The notes: a model not told the origin generated them from the sequence alone. Shown: positions 1 to 8,127, counted from the stretch's first letter. The stretch is 32,275 nt of DNA from Rhodobacter sp. (GCA_027489175.1 JAIYAE010000006.1:1-32275), one strand, 5' to 3'. Numbers and translations: made by a program.

Positions 1-45
1 CTAAATAGGCCACTTCCAGCGAAACTTCCGGATTGGAGTTCCCTC

Positions 46-399
46 ATGGCCCGCGTAACGGTCGAAGATTGCGTTGACAAGGTTCCGAACCGGTTCGAAC
101 TGGTGATGCTTGCCGCCCACCGCGCGCGGGAAATCCAGTCAGGCTCGCCCATCACCATCGACCGCGACAACGACAAAAACCCCGTCGTCGCCCTGCGTGA
201 GATCGCCGACGAAACCCAGTCGGCCGAAGTCCTGCGCGAGCGGATGATCGAAAGCCACCAGACCCAGATCGAGGTGGATGAGCCGGAAGAAGACCAGATG
301 GCGCTTCTCATGGGTGGCGATATGGATCGGCCGATGGTCGACGACATGTCGGAAGAAAAGCTGCTCCGCGCGCTGATGGAAGCCCAGGGCGAGCTTTAA
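46..399 (+). CDS. rpoZ: DNA-directed RNA polymerase omega subunit
   Basis: A 117-residue protein whose N-terminus ([20 protein letters not shown]) is the classic omega start, followed by the conserved AAHRAREI stretch (about residues 24-31). Omega binds the beta-prime C-terminus and helps core polymerase assembly and stability; in many proteobacteria it forms part of a ppGpp site. The acidic C-terminal tail (residues 70-117, rich in E and D) is typical of alphaproteobacterial omega. The start follows a GGAG-like ribosome site around position 35. It lies 28 bp upstream of the (p)ppGpp synthetase/hydrolase gene on the same strand, the common rpoZ-spoT pairing, so the two are probably co-transcribed. 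Identification is near certain. Confidence 0.96.
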   Translation: MARVTVEDCVDKVPNRFELVMLAAHRAREIQSGSPITIDRDNDKNPVVALREIADETQSAEVLRERMIESHQTQIEVDEPEEDQMALLMGGDMDRPMVDDMSEEKLLRALMEAQGEL

Positions 400-427
400 G
401 GGCAGAAGGCCCATTGGTGGGGCGGTG

Positions 428-2545
428 ATGATCGACGTCGAAGACCTCATCGCCCTTGTTCGCAATTACAACCCGCGCTGCAATGCCGAGATGATCCGCA
501 AGGCCTATGCCTACGGGTTCAAGATGCATGACGGCCAGATGCGCAAATCGGGTGAGCCGTATTTCACCCACCCTGTCGCCGTGGCCGCGATCCTGACCGA
601 ACAGCGGCTGGATGACGCGACGATCGTGACGGCGCTTCTTCACGACACGATCGAAGACACGCGGTCCACCTATACCGAAGTCGCCAGCCTGTTCGGGGAT
701 GAGGTCGCCGAACTGGTCGACGGTGTGACCAAGCTGACGAACCTCCAGCTGTCCAGCACCGAAAACCAGCAGGCGGAAAACTTCCGCAAGCTGTTCATGG
801 CGATGTCCAAGGACCTGCGGGTCATCCTGGTCAAGCTGGGCGACCGTCTGCACAACATGCGGACGATCAAAAGCATGAAGCCGGAGAAGCAGGCCCAGAA
901 GGCGCGCGAGACGATGGAGATCTTCGCTCCACTCGCCGGGCGGATGGGTATGCAGTGGATGCGGGAAGAGTTGGAGGACCTGAGTTTCAAGGTCCTCAAC
1001 CCCGAGGCGCGCAATTCCATCATGCGGCGGTTCGTGACGCTGCAGAAGGAATCCGGCGATGTGGTCCACAAGATCACCGCCGACATCCGGCATGAGCTGG
1101 AGAAGGCCCAGATCGAGGCTGACGTTTATGGCCGGGCGAAAAAGCCGTACTCCATCTGGCGCAAGATGCAGGAGAAGGACCTCGCGTTCAGCCGCCTCTC
1201 CGACATCTACGGCTTTCGCGTCATCTGCGGGTCGGTGCAGGACTGCTACCGCATCCTGGGCGTGATCCACCAACGCTGGCGCGCGGTGCCGGGGCGGTTC
1301 AAGGATTACATCAGCCAGCCGAAATCGAACGGCTACCGGTCGATCCACACCACCGTGTCAGGCCGCGACGGCAAACGAGTTGAAATCCAGATCCGCACGC
1401 GCGAGATGCACGAAGTGGCCGAGGCGGGGGTTGCTGCGCACTGGTCCTACCGTGAAGGCGTGCGCGCGAAGAACCCCTTCGCTGTTGATCCGGCCAAGTG
1501 GATCGCCACCCTCACCGAACGGCTGGACGAAGGCGATACCGACGAATTCCTGGAAAACGTCAAGCTTGAGATGTATTCCGACCAGGTCTTCTGCTTCACG
1601 CCCAAGGGTGACGTGATCCAGCTGCCGCGCGGGGCGACGCCCTTGGACTACGCCTATGCGATCCACACGCGGATCGGGAACTCCTGCGTCTCGGCCAAGA
1701 TCGACGGGATCCGGGTGCCCTTGTGGACGCGGCTGAAGAACGGCCAGTCGGTCGAGATCATCACGGCGGAAGGCCAGCGCCCGCAGGCCAGCTGGATCGA
1801 CATCGTGACGACGGGCCGCGCCAAGGCGGCAATCCGGCGGTCCTTGCGCGAAGAAGACCGGGGCCGCTTCGTGAAGCTCGGTCAGGAACTGGCCCGCGCG
1901 GCCTTTGACCATGTCGGCAAGAAGGCCACCGACAAAGCCCTGCGCACGGCTGCCAAGATGCTGGGCCTGGCGGATGAAAACGACCTTCTGGCCCGCATCG
2001 GATCAGCCGAAATGCCTGCGCGGCGGGTGGTGGAAACCCTCTACCCCGACCTTGCCCAGGCCACTGCCGAAGAGGTTGACGCCAAACGCCCCGTGGTCGG
2101 CCTGACCGCCGACCAGACCTTCAAGCGCGCGCAATGCTGCCAGCCGGTGCCGGGCGAACGCATCGTCGGCATCACCTATCGGGGACAGGGAGTCGTGGTC
2201 CACGCCATCGACTGCCCGGCGCTGGAAGAGTTCGAAGATCAGACCCAGCGCTGGGTTGACCTCCACTGGCATTCCGGCCGCCATGCGCCGGTCTTCACGA
2301 TCTCGCTCGATGTGACCATTTCCAACGATGCCGGTGTCCTTGGCCGCATCTGCACCTTGATCGGCGAGCAGAAGGCCAATATCTCGGACCTGCGGTTCAC
2401 GGACAGGAAACCGGATTTCTATCGCCTTATCATTGACGTGGATCTGCGCGATGTTGAACATCTTCATATGGTCATGACCGCGCTTGAGGCCGAGACGGAT
2501 GTGGCGCAGATCTCGCGTCATCGGGATTTGACCAAGCGGCCGTAA
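428..2545 (+). CDS. rsh: Bifunctional (p)ppGpp synthetase/hydrolase, RelA/SpoT family (Rsh)
   Basis: About 705 residues with the full long-RSH layout. The HD hydrolase domain comes first (H48; H72-D73 in LLHDTIEDT, so hydrolysis looks intact). The synthetase domain spans roughly residues 235-350, with RLSDIYGFRV and GYRSIHTTV. A TGS domain sits near residue 388 (CFTPKGDVIQLP) and a C-terminal ACT domain starts near residue 620 (ISNDAGVLGRIC). The enzyme makes and degrades the stringent-response alarmone from GTP/GDP and ATP; alphaproteobacteria typically carry this one long RSH. A GTG directly precedes the chosen ATG (425-427), so the start is uncertain by one codon. Its place behind rpoZ fits a shared role at RNA polymerase. 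Confidence 0.96.
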   Translation: MIDVEDLIALVRNYNPRCNAEMIRKAYAYGFKMHDGQMRKSGEPYFTHPVAVAAILTEQRLDDATIVTALLHDTIEDTRSTYTEVASLFGDEVAELVDGVTKLTNLQLSSTENQQAENFRKLFMAMSKDLRVILVKLGDRLHNMRTIKSMKPEKQAQKARETMEIFAPLAGRMGMQWMREELEDLSFKVLNPEARNSIMRRFVTLQKESGDVVHKITADIRHELEKAQIEADVYGRAKKPYSIWRKMQEKDLAFSRLSDIYGFRVICGSVQDCYRILGVIHQRWRAVPGRFKDYISQPKSNGYRSIHTTVSGRDGKRVEIQIRTREMHEVAEAGVAAHWSYREGVRAKNPFAVDPAKWIATLTERLDEGDTDEFLENVKLEMYSDQVFCFTPKGDVIQLPRGATPLDYAYAIHTRIGNSCVSAKIDGIRVPLWTRLKNGQSVEIITAEGQRPQASWIDIVTTGRAKAAIRRSLREEDRGRFVKLGQELARAAFDHVGKKATDKALRTAAKMLGLADENDLLARIGSAEMPARRVVETLYPDLAQATAEEVDAKRPVVGLTADQTFKRAQCCQPVPGERIVGITYRGQGVVVHAIDCPALEEFEDQTQRWVDLHWHSGRHAPVFTISLDVTISNDAGVLGRICTLIGEQKANISDLRFTDRKPDFYRLIIDVDLRDVEHLHMVMTALEAETDVAQISRHRDLTKRP

Positions 2546-2554
2546 GGCGGAACA

Positions 2555-2570
2555 TCGGACCTTGGTCCGA
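2555..2570 (+). other. Short perfect hairpin between rsh and the DUF2062 gene
   Basis: Arms TCGGACC (2555-2561) and GGTCCGA (2564-2570) are perfectly complementary with TT between them. The hairpin begins 9 bp after the rsh stop and ends 17 bp before the next start. There is no T-run after it, so it is not a standard intrinsic terminator. It could be an mRNA 3'-end stabiliser or an operator. Seen in sequence; role unknown. Confidence 0.35.
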
Positions 2571-2587
2571 GGCAGAGAGGCGGCAAG

Positions 2588-3295
2588 GTGGTTTTCAAGC
2601 GCAGGGATCGGTTGAGCTGGGGCGCATGGCTGCGCGAACAGATCTACCCGCGCAGTGGGTTCAAGCGGGCCACCCGCTATGTGATCCACCGCATGCGCCG
2701 CCTGCCGGACCAGCCACACCGGGTGGCGCGCGGCGTCTTCGCGGGGTCCTTCATCGGTTTTCTGCCCTTGCCGGGGATGCAGTTTCTGGCGGCCTGGGGG
2801 GCGGCAAGACTGGTGCGCGGCAACGTCCTTGCGGCCCTTCTGGGCACGTTCAACACCAACCCTTTGACCACGCCCTTCTTCGCCGTCCTCGCGATGAGCC
2901 TTGGCCATTGGATGCTTGGTATCGAGGCGCCGTTGAACGCCGAATACATCGGCCGCGCCTTCGCGCATGCCGGGCGTGACCTCTGGTTCAACTTCATGGC
3001 GCTTTTCGGCCCCGAAAAGGCGCGCTGGGACGGGCTTGTCCAGTTCTGGCATGAGATCTATCTGCCCTACTTCATCGGGGCACTTGGTCCGGCCATCCTG
3101 ATCAGCGCCATCGCCTATTATGTGACGATCCCGCTGGTCGAAGCCTATCAGAAGGCCCGCGCCGCCACGGCCGTCGAACGCGGTGAGCGGCGCAGCCGGA
3201 TGCGGGCGAAGCTGGCCGAAGCGGCGGCCAAGCTGAAACGACGCGGCGATGATGACACGGATCAGCCCGGGGATGACGGCCCGGGCGCTCCCTGA
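2588..3295 (+). CDS. DUF2062 domain-containing membrane protein
   Basis: 235 residues starting at GTG, preceded by a GAGG-type ribosome site. The DUF2062 core covers about residues 50-195. It contains the characteristic GVFAGSFIGFLPLPGMQF stretch, an NTNPLTTPFF segment typical of the family, and hydrophobic helices near residues 52-72, 85-110 and 155-180. The family has no settled biochemical function and is predicted to lie in the inner membrane. The C-terminal 45 residues are highly charged (many K/R, then D-rich). In relatives this gene commonly sits between rsh and pdxJ, as here. The frame stays open after the TGA stop all the way into pdxJ (see findings). Family call is good; function unknown. 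Confidence 0.85.
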   Translation: MVFKRRDRLSWGAWLREQIYPRSGFKRATRYVIHRMRRLPDQPHRVARGVFAGSFIGFLPLPGMQFLAAWGAARLVRGNVLAALLGTFNTNPLTTPFFAVLAMSLGHWMLGIEAPLNAEYIGRAFAHAGRDLWFNFMALFGPEKARWDGLVQFWHEIYLPYFIGALGPAILISAIAYYVTIPLVEAYQKARAATAVERGERRSRMRAKLAEAAAKLKRRGDDDTDQPGDDGPGAP

Positions 3296-3316
3296 CGGGC
3301 ATATCCGGGCAGGGCA

Positions 3317-3346
3317 GACGGCAAGAAGGACGACGGCAAGAAGGAC
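3317..3346 (+). repeat. Perfect 15-bp tandem duplication upstream of pdxJ
   Basis: Two head-to-tail copies of GACGGCAAGAAGGAC occupy 3317-3331 and 3332-3346 without mismatch. Each copy carries an AAGGA stretch resembling a ribosome-binding site, and the second lies about 13 nt from the pdxJ ATG. Read in the frame shared by the DUF2062 gene and pdxJ, the repeat encodes DGKKD twice. Directly visible; functional meaning is inference. Confidence 0.7.
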
Positions 3347-3358
3347 TGGGCAGGCAGC

Positions 3359-4120
3359 ATGACACATCCAACCCGCACGCAAAGCAGCCTCCGCCTCGGC
3401 GTGAACATCGACCATGTGGCCACCGTGCGCAACGCGCGTGGGTCGGCCTGGCCGGACCCCTTGCGCGCGGCTTTGCTGGCCGAGGCGTCGGGCGCGGATG
3501 GCATCACCGCCCACCTGCGCGAAGATCGTCGCCACATCCGCGACGCGGATATTGAGGCGCTGATGGCCGGGATCAGCATCCCGTTGAACTTCGAATGTGC
3601 CGCGACGACGGAAATGCAGATGATCGTGCTGCGGCATCGACCACATGCCGTCTGTCTGGTGCCGGAAAAGCGGGAAGAGCGGACAACCGAAGGCGGGCTG
3701 GACGTGGCGGGGGACCAGAACCGTCTGGCCGATTACATCGCCCCCCTGCGTGAGGCGGGGGCCCGCGTCAGCATGTTCATCAGTCATGATCCCCGCCAGA
3801 TCGACGCCAGCGCCCGCATCGGCGCTGCGGTGGTCGAGCTTCACACCGGACTTTATTCAGAACTGCTGGCGGACGGCCACGCCGAGCTTGCCGACCGCGA
3901 ACTGGCCGCCCTGCGCAAGGGCGCCGAACATGCCGCCAGCCTTGGGCTTGAGGTGCACGCCGGCCACGGCCTGACCTATGACAACGTCGAACCCATCGCC
4001 GCGATCCCCGAGGTGAGAGAGCTGAACATCGGCCATTTCCTGATCGGCGAGGCGATCTTCCGGGGTCTGGGCCCCGCGATCGAAGAAATGCGCCGCCGGA
4101 TGGATCTGGCCCGGGGCTGA
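3359..4120 (+). CDS. pdxJ: Pyridoxine 5'-phosphate synthase
   Basis: 253 residues, normal length for PdxJ. It condenses 1-deoxy-D-xylulose 5-phosphate with 3-amino-2-oxopropyl phosphate to pyridoxine 5'-phosphate in the DXP-dependent vitamin B6 route. The near-N-terminal LGVNIDHVATVRNARG motif is diagnostic, followed by NFECAATTEM, the ELHTGLY segment and HAGHGLTYDNV, all conserved TIM-barrel phosphate or substrate regions. It follows the DUF2062 gene by 63 bp. In relatives pdxJ usually lies just before acpS; here a divergent two-gene insertion separates them. The call is secure. Confidence 0.97.
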   Translation: MTHPTRTQSSLRLGVNIDHVATVRNARGSAWPDPLRAALLAEASGADGITAHLREDRRHIRDADIEALMAGISIPLNFECAATTEMQMIVLRHRPHAVCLVPEKREERTTEGGLDVAGDQNRLADYIAPLREAGARVSMFISHDPRQIDASARIGAAVVELHTGLYSELLADGHAELADRELAALRKGAEHAASLGLEVHAGHGLTYDNVEPIAAIPEVRELNIGHFLIGEAIFRGLGPAIEEMRRRMDLARG

Positions 4121-4140
4121 GCGCGCCGCCGGGCCAGGTC
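4103..4140. terminator. Candidate bidirectional terminator hairpin at the pdxJ 3' end
   Basis: Arms CTGGCCCGG (4106-4114) and CCGGGCCAG (4129-4137) pair perfectly. They extend to 12 bp with one G-U pair (4103-4114 with 4129-4140) around a 14-nt loop. The element overlaps the pdxJ stop codon and precedes the stop of the convergent downstream gene by about 8 bp. No U-tract follows on either strand, so termination efficiency is uncertain. Confidence 0.45.
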
Positions 4141-4147
4141 TGCAGGC

Positions 4148-4852
4148 TCAGTCGATCCGGCCCGGCAATGACAGGTCTCCAGAGGCGATGTCGAACACAT
4201 CGCTTACGCACAGCAGGGGCGCATGCAGGTTTGCGTTCACGCGCAGGGCTGAGGTGACACCGTCGAAAGATGCCCCTTCGGCCCCCGGCACAGCGATGGT
4301 AACGGCGACCTCGGGCCCGTCGAATTGCGGCTGCGCCGCGGGGCTGTCGATGAACAGCGGCAGGCCGGGCCAGGTGTCCGGCAGTTTTGGCGTCGCACCT
4401 TCAGGAATGTCGCGCACCGCGAGGGCCGCAGGCCCACAGTCCGGGGACGGCACAAGGACGACCCAGTGGCTATGCCAGTCCTGCCCGTCGTTGTCCGGGT
4501 CGCCATCGCCGTTTTCATCATAAAGCGGCGTGTCGTCAAAGTCCGGATGGCTGGTCGCCGCAAGGGCAAGGATGCCGGTTCCAGGCTCAAACCCGACCAC
4601 GGCTGGGTCTAGGCTGGTCGGCCAGACATAGGCATGGACCCCGGCCCCGGCGAGGGCGCCGGTCGCAGCGGGGGTGTCGGCCCCGGCGGTGCCGGTAGTC
4701 GTCATCCGGAAGGTCAGGCTGTCGCCCTCACGGGTGACTTTGGCCGACAGGATGTCGAGGCTGGCGATCTTCGCACCATCGGCGGGTGAAGTGACTTCGG
4801 CGGCGACCAATCCGGGAAAAAGCAGGACGGTCAGAACAAGGATGGGTTTCAT
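4148..4852 (-). CDS. Predicted secreted protein with a Ca-loop-like Asp-rich segment, family not recognised
   Basis: 234 residues from the ATG at 4852, chosen because AGGAG lies 7 nt upstream and an N-terminal signal peptide begins there (MKPILVLTVLLFPGLVAA, likely cut after AA). Further upstream in-frame codons would spoil the signal and run into the opposite gene. The mature part is acidic and looks beta-rich. It has an Asp/Asn/Gly-rich stretch (DENGDGDPDNDGQD, about residue 125) resembling calcium-binding loops, followed by the DWHSHWVVLV segment, and only two cysteines that could form a disulfide. I do not recognise the family. It is divergent from a MarR-type regulator across a 67-bp promoter region, which suggests it is that regulator's target. 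Confidence 0.75.
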   Translation of the reverse strand: MKPILVLTVLLFPGLVAAEVTSPADGAKIASLDILSAKVTREGDSLTFRMTTTGTAGADTPAATGALAGAGVHAYVWPTSLDPAVVGFEPGTGILALAATSHPDFDDTPLYDENGDGDPDNDGQDWHSHWVVLVPSPDCGPAALAVRDIPEGATPKLPDTWPGLPLFIDSPAAQPQFDGPEVAVTIAVPGAEGASFDGVTSALRVNANLHAPLLCVSDVFDIASGDLSLPGRID

Positions 4853-4919
4853 GGGTGCTCCTAATTGATAGCGAATCGAAACTATTGCAAAACTAATAGC
4901 GAGTCCATACTGTATTGTC
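4853..4919. promoter_or_regulatory. Divergent promoter/operator region, secreted protein vs MarR regulator
   Basis: This 67-bp AT-rich gap contains an inverted repeat CTATT (4882-4886) / AATAG (4895-4899) around TTGCAA. It also contains two direct copies of ATAGCGA (4868-4874 and 4896-4902) 28 bp apart. TTGCAA (4885-4890), a 17-bp spacer and TACTGT (4908-4913) make a plausible + strand promoter with transcription starting about at the A of the ATG (4920), suggesting a leaderless MarR mRNA. TTGCAA is its own reverse complement and could also serve the - strand. MarR proteins typically bind inverted repeats overlapping such promoters, so autoregulation is likely by inference. Confidence 0.5.
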
Positions 4920-5462
4920 ATGACGCCTCAGACCGAAATTACGCTCCTTATGGACCGATTGGCCCGCCTGCATGCCGCGCGGCGCCGAGAGGTGGCCCTG
5001 ACTGATGCGCAATGTGCCGCGCTGGAATATCTGGCGCGGGCGAACCGGTTCTCGCGCAGCCCCTCGGTCGTGGCTGACTATCTTGCGACCACGCGGGGCA
5101 CGGCCTCGCAGACGCTGAAGGCACTGGCGGACAAGGGGCTGATCGCCGAGGAACCGGCCGAGGGCGACCGGCGGCAGCGGCGCTATGGGCTGACGAACCG
5201 CGGGCGTGCAATGATAGCGTCGTGGTTCGCACCCGACACGGACGATGCCGATAGCAAAGCTGCCCTGCAGGCGGCCCGCATGCTGTTGCGGACGCTGGTC
5301 GAATCCAGCGGGGCCAAGGTCTTTGGCCTGTGCAAGGACTGCCGACACCATGCCAATGGCGACGGGGTGGCCCCTTTCTGTCGCCTGCTGCAGATCAAGC
5401 TGGAACTGGAAGAGGCTGGGCAACTCTGCCATGAATTTGCAGCGCCGGGCGACGCAGCCTGA
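4920..5462 (+). CDS. MarR-family winged-helix regulator with C-terminal Cys4 cluster
   Basis: 180 residues. The winged-helix DNA-binding domain covers about residues 25-100: SPSVVADYLATTRGTASQTL is the recognition helix-turn-helix, and DRRQRRYGLTNRG is the wing with the D-R pair typical of MarR. Unusually, the C-terminus has C138-x2-C141-HH-x-C154-x15-C170-H171, a spacing suggesting a bound metal or iron-sulfur cluster or a thiol switch; ordinary MarR proteins lack it. No Shine-Dalgarno sequence precedes the ATG, consistent with a leaderless transcript. It stops 24 bp before acpS on the same strand, so read-through into acpS is possible. The DNA-binding call is strong; ligand and redox role are inference. 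Confidence 0.85.
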   Translation: MTPQTEITLLMDRLARLHAARRREVALTDAQCAALEYLARANRFSRSPSVVADYLATTRGTASQTLKALADKGLIAEEPAEGDRRQRRYGLTNRGRAMIASWFAPDTDDADSKAALQAARMLLRTLVESSGAKVFGLCKDCRHHANGDGVAPFCRLLQIKLELEEAGQLCHEFAAPGDAA

Positions 5463-5486
5463 CAGAGCAGAAAGGAAGACGGGCGG

Positions 5487-5900
5487 ATGATCCTTGGCAT
5501 CGGCAGCGACCTGGCCAACATCGAACGGATCGAGGCGACGCTGGCCCGCTTCGGTGACCGGTTTCGCAACCGCGTCTTCACCGACCGCGAACAGCGCAAG
5601 GCCGAAAGTCGCCCACGGGCCGTCGCCGCCACCTATGCAAAGCGCTGGGCGGCGAAAGAGGCGTGCTCCAAGGCGTTGGGCACGGGCTTGCGGATGGGGA
5701 TTTCTTGGAAGGACATGGCGGTATCGAACCTGCGCTCGGGCCAGCCGGTGATGCATGTGACCGGCTGGGCCGCCGAACGCCTGCGGGCGATGACACCGGC
5801 GGGGCATGAGGCGGTGATCCATGTCACCCTGACGGATGACCACCCCTGGGCGCAGGCCTTCGTGGTGATCGAGGCGCGCCCGATCCTGCCGCTGCCGTAA
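5487..5900 (+). CDS. acpS: Holo-[acyl-carrier-protein] synthase
   Basis: 137 residues. It transfers the 4'-phosphopantetheine arm from CoA to apo-ACP, switching on fatty acid synthesis. The N-terminal [15 protein letters not shown] motif carries the Mg-binding Asp (D8). The second signature [15 protein letters not shown] contains the conserved K57-E58 and is complete. Length is normal for AcpS. The start has AAAGGAAG about 10 nt upstream. It lies between the MarR gene and lepB, consistent with the pdxJ-acpS-lepB order of relatives. Secure. Confidence 0.96.
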   Translation: MILGIGSDLANIERIEATLARFGDRFRNRVFTDREQRKAESRPRAVAATYAKRWAAKEACSKALGTGLRMGISWKDMAVSNLRSGQPVMHVTGWAAERLRAMTPAGHEAVIHVTLTDDHPWAQAFVVIEARPILPLP

Positions 5901-5919
5901 CGGCTGCGGGGGGCAAAGG

Positions 5920-5949
5920 TTGACGTTTCGTGAACGGCACCGCTAACCT
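5920..5949 (+). promoter_or_regulatory. Candidate sigma-70-type promoter for lepB-rnc
   Basis: TTGACG (5920-5925) and TAACCT (5944-5949) are separated by 18 bp in the 186-bp gap between acpS and lepB, about 140 nt before the lepB ATG. Downstream, TGTCCC (5975-5980) and GGGACA (5986-5991) could form a small hairpin in the leader. The match to a housekeeping consensus is good for an alphaproteobacterium, but the start point is untested. Confidence 0.45.
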
Positions 5950-6086
5950 ATTGACGAGGCTTGGCTCTGTCGCCTGTCCCGGGCAGGGACACGCCCGCCC
6001 CGCCCGTGGCGCGGCGACGCTGACTTGACTCCTTGCGACGCTTGCCCCCAAGAAGCGCGGGCAAAAGCAAAGGGCAGGCAGGCATC

Positions 6087-6872
6087 ATGGCGAAGGACAA
6101 GACCGAAGGCGGCATTCTTGAAACGATCAAGACCGTCTTCTGGGCACTTCTGATCGCAGGCGTGTTCCGCACCCTGTTCTTCCAGCCGTTCTGGATCCCC
6201 TCGGAGTCAATGAAGGACACTCTCCTGGTCGGCGACTTCCTGTTCGTCAACAAGATGGCCTACGGCTATTCCAAGTATTCCTGCCCCTTCGCGATGTGCC
6301 CCTTCGAAGGTCGCATCCTGGCGTCCGAGCCGGAGCGCGGCGATGTCGTCGTCTTCCGCCATCCGGTCAACGGGTCTGACTTCATCAAGCGGCTGATCGG
6401 CCTGCCGGGCGACCGCATCCAGATGCTGAACGGGGTCCTCTATATCAACGGCGTCGCCGCCCCGCAGGAACCAGCGGGCGTGTTCGAGGAAATCTACGAA
6501 CCCCAAGGCCCGATGCGCAACCTGCCGCGGTGTGAAAATGGCGCGGTCGGTGCCGGTGGGGTCTGCACCAAAAGCCGTTCCATCGAAACGTTGCCCGAGG
6601 GGCAAAAGCACAACATCCTGAACATCGACGCTTCCGGCTTTGGCGACAACACCGAGGTCTTCACGGTCCCCGCCGGCCACTATTTCTTCATGGGCGACAA
6701 CCGCGACAACAGCCAGGACAGCCGCTATGCTCAGGCGGCAGGCGGCGTGGGCTTTGTGCCCGCCGAATACCTGATCGGCCGCGCCGACCGGATCATCTTC
6801 TCCTCAGCCGGAAGCCGGATGCTCTATTTCTGGACCTGGCGGTCAGACCGCTATTTCCAGGCGGTCGAGTGA
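6087..6872 (+). CDS. lepB: Signal peptidase I
   Basis: 261 residues from the ATG at 6087; an upstream in-frame ATG at 6033 would add 18 low-complexity residues ahead of a start that already fits the family. The inner-membrane serine protease removes signal peptides from exported preproteins. The N-terminal membrane helix covers about residues 14-30. The catalytic serine is S41 in [14 protein letters not shown] and the general-base lysine is K101 in [13 protein letters not shown]. The [11 protein letters not shown] box near residues 210-220 completes the S26 family pattern. Its stop overlaps the rnc GTG start by 4 nt, giving translational coupling, as is common in lepB-rnc operons. Confidence 0.97.
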   Translation: MAKDKTEGGILETIKTVFWALLIAGVFRTLFFQPFWIPSESMKDTLLVGDFLFVNKMAYGYSKYSCPFAMCPFEGRILASEPERGDVVVFRHPVNGSDFIKRLIGLPGDRIQMLNGVLYINGVAAPQEPAGVFEEIYEPQGPMRNLPRCENGAVGAGGVCTKSRSIETLPEGQKHNILNIDASGFGDNTEVFTVPAGHYFFMGDNRDNSQDSRYAQAAGGVGFVPAEYLIGRADRIIFSSAGSRMLYFWTWRSDRYFQAVE

Positions 6873-7561
6873 GGCTTTCCGCCGAGCTCAAGGCCTTTGA
6901 AGGCCGCCTCGGGCACGCCTTCGCCAAGCCCGACCTCTTGCTGCGGGCGGTGACCCATGCCTCGATCGGCACGGCCACCCGGCCTGACAACCAGCGGCTG
7001 GAGTTTCTGGGCGACCGGGTCCTTGGACTGGTGATGGCCGAGGCGCTGCTGACCGCAGACACCGACGCGCGCGAAGGCCAACTTGCCCCCCGCTTCAACG
7101 CGCTGGTGCGCAAGGAAACCTGCGCCGCCGTCGCGCGCGAGATCGGCCTTGGCGATGTCTTGAAGCTGGGCCGGTCCGAGATGTTGACCGGTGGCCGCCG
7201 CAAGGAGGCGCTCTTGGGCGACGCGATGGAGGCGGTGATTGCCGCCGTCCACCTGGACGCCGGGTTTGAGGCCGCCCGCGCGGTGATCCTGCGCCTGTGG
7301 GGCGGCCGGATCTCCGAGGTCGCGACCGACGCCCGCGACCCCAAGACCGCCCTGCAAGAATGGGCCCAGGCCCGGGGCATGCCACCGCCGACCTATATTG
7401 AGGCTGCCCGAAGCGGCCCGGACCACCAGCCCCTGTTCACGGTCGCCGTGCAACTGGCCTCGGGTGAGACGGCCGAAGCGCAAGCCGGATCGAAACGCAT
7501 CGCCGAACAGCAAGCCGCAAGGGCGCTGCTGGCCCGGCTGGAGAACAGTTCAACTCAGTAA
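6869..7561 (+). CDS. rnc: Ribonuclease III
   Basis: 230 residues, starting at a GTG that overlaps the lepB stop (GTGA). It cleaves double-stranded RNA during rRNA maturation and mRNA turnover. The signature [12 protein letters not shown] carries E45 and D49, and [12 protein letters not shown] supplies D118 and E121, so the four metal-binding acidic residues are present. A double-stranded RNA-binding domain follows from about residue 155 ([14 protein letters not shown]) to the end. In most relatives era follows within a few bases; here a 0.7-kb antiparallel nuclease gene intervenes and overlaps the last 7 nt of rnc. Confidence 0.97.
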   Translation: MRLSAELKAFEGRLGHAFAKPDLLLRAVTHASIGTATRPDNQRLEFLGDRVLGLVMAEALLTADTDAREGQLAPRFNALVRKETCAAVAREIGLGDVLKLGRSEMLTGGRRKEALLGDAMEAVIAAVHLDAGFEAARAVILRLWGGRISEVATDARDPKTALQEWAQARGMPPPTYIEAARSGPDHQPLFTVAVQLASGETAEAQAGSKRIAEQQAARALLARLENSSTQ

Positions 7562-8127
7562 GGCAGTTCGGGCGGCAGCCGCCCCTTTTGCCTAGCATCG
7601 CAACGCCAGAGCTTTTTCCGAATTCCTGGTGGTTCGAACTGGCGATACTTTCCTCCGGAGAACTTTGGCCAATCGATAGCCATCCCCAGCTTCACCATCT
7701 CTGCAGACAAGTCGCGACCATCGGCAAGGTAACAGGTAGCTACAGTACGGTCGTGGGACATAGCCCCTTCCAGTACCGCGTGGACGACTTGCCCTTTGCA
7801 CAGCTTTACCAAGGCCCACTTGGCGTTCTTTCCGTAAGGGTGGTCCAATTCTGGCGCATCGATCCCGGAAAGGCGAATGCTGGCGTTGCCGATGTAGAGC
7901 GTATCGCCATCAACCACATAACACTGACCCTTGATGGTGACACGATGTGTCTCAGTCGGGGCTGAGTGAGCGAACTCTCTAACTTCCCGATGTCCTGCCG
8001 GGATCCTATTCGAAACTTCACGAAGCCTGCTCCAGTCGGGATCGGGAAGTCTTTCATGAACCACCTCAACTCTCTTTGGGCGACTGCGGGGAGATAGTGC
8101 GCGGAGAAGAAGTCGAATCAGGCCCAT
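7555..8127 (-). CDS. Thermonuclease family protein (staphylococcal nuclease-like)
   Basis: 190 residues from the ATG at 8127 (an upstream ATG at 8157 would give 200; neither has a good ribosome site). The SNase fold lies in residues about 60-165. [10 protein letters not shown] carries the metal Asp, [10 protein letters not shown] the catalytic Arg, Asp and Glu, and [15 protein letters not shown] the second catalytic Arg, so Ca-dependent cleavage of DNA or RNA is plausible. The N-terminus ([11 protein letters not shown]) is only weakly hydrophobic, so export is unclear. The gene lies antiparallel between rnc and era, overlapping the rnc end by 7 bp. Sampled lines across the insert are about 47-50 percent GC, clearly below its neighbours, which suggests acquisition by transfer. 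Confidence 0.85.
   Translation of the reverse strand: MGLIRLLLRALSPRSRPKRVEVVHERLPDPDWSRLREVSNRIPAGHREVREFAHSAPTETHRVTIKGQCYVVDGDTLYIGNASIRLSGIDAPELDHPYGKNAKWALVKLCKGQVVHAVLEGAMSHDRTVATCYLADGRDLSAEMVKLGMAIDWPKFSGGKYRQFEPPGIRKKLWRCDARQKGRLPPELPY

Noticed and set aside
2003..3844. Very long antisense open frame (613 codons) opposite rsh, DUF2062 gene and pdxJ
   Set aside because: It is opposite three well-recognised genes, shows no domain, and is typical of antisense frames in GC-rich DNA.
7588..7965. Possible + strand gene in the rnc-era gap
   Set aside because: It is antisense to the thermonuclease-like gene, which has intact catalytic motifs; the + frame has none.
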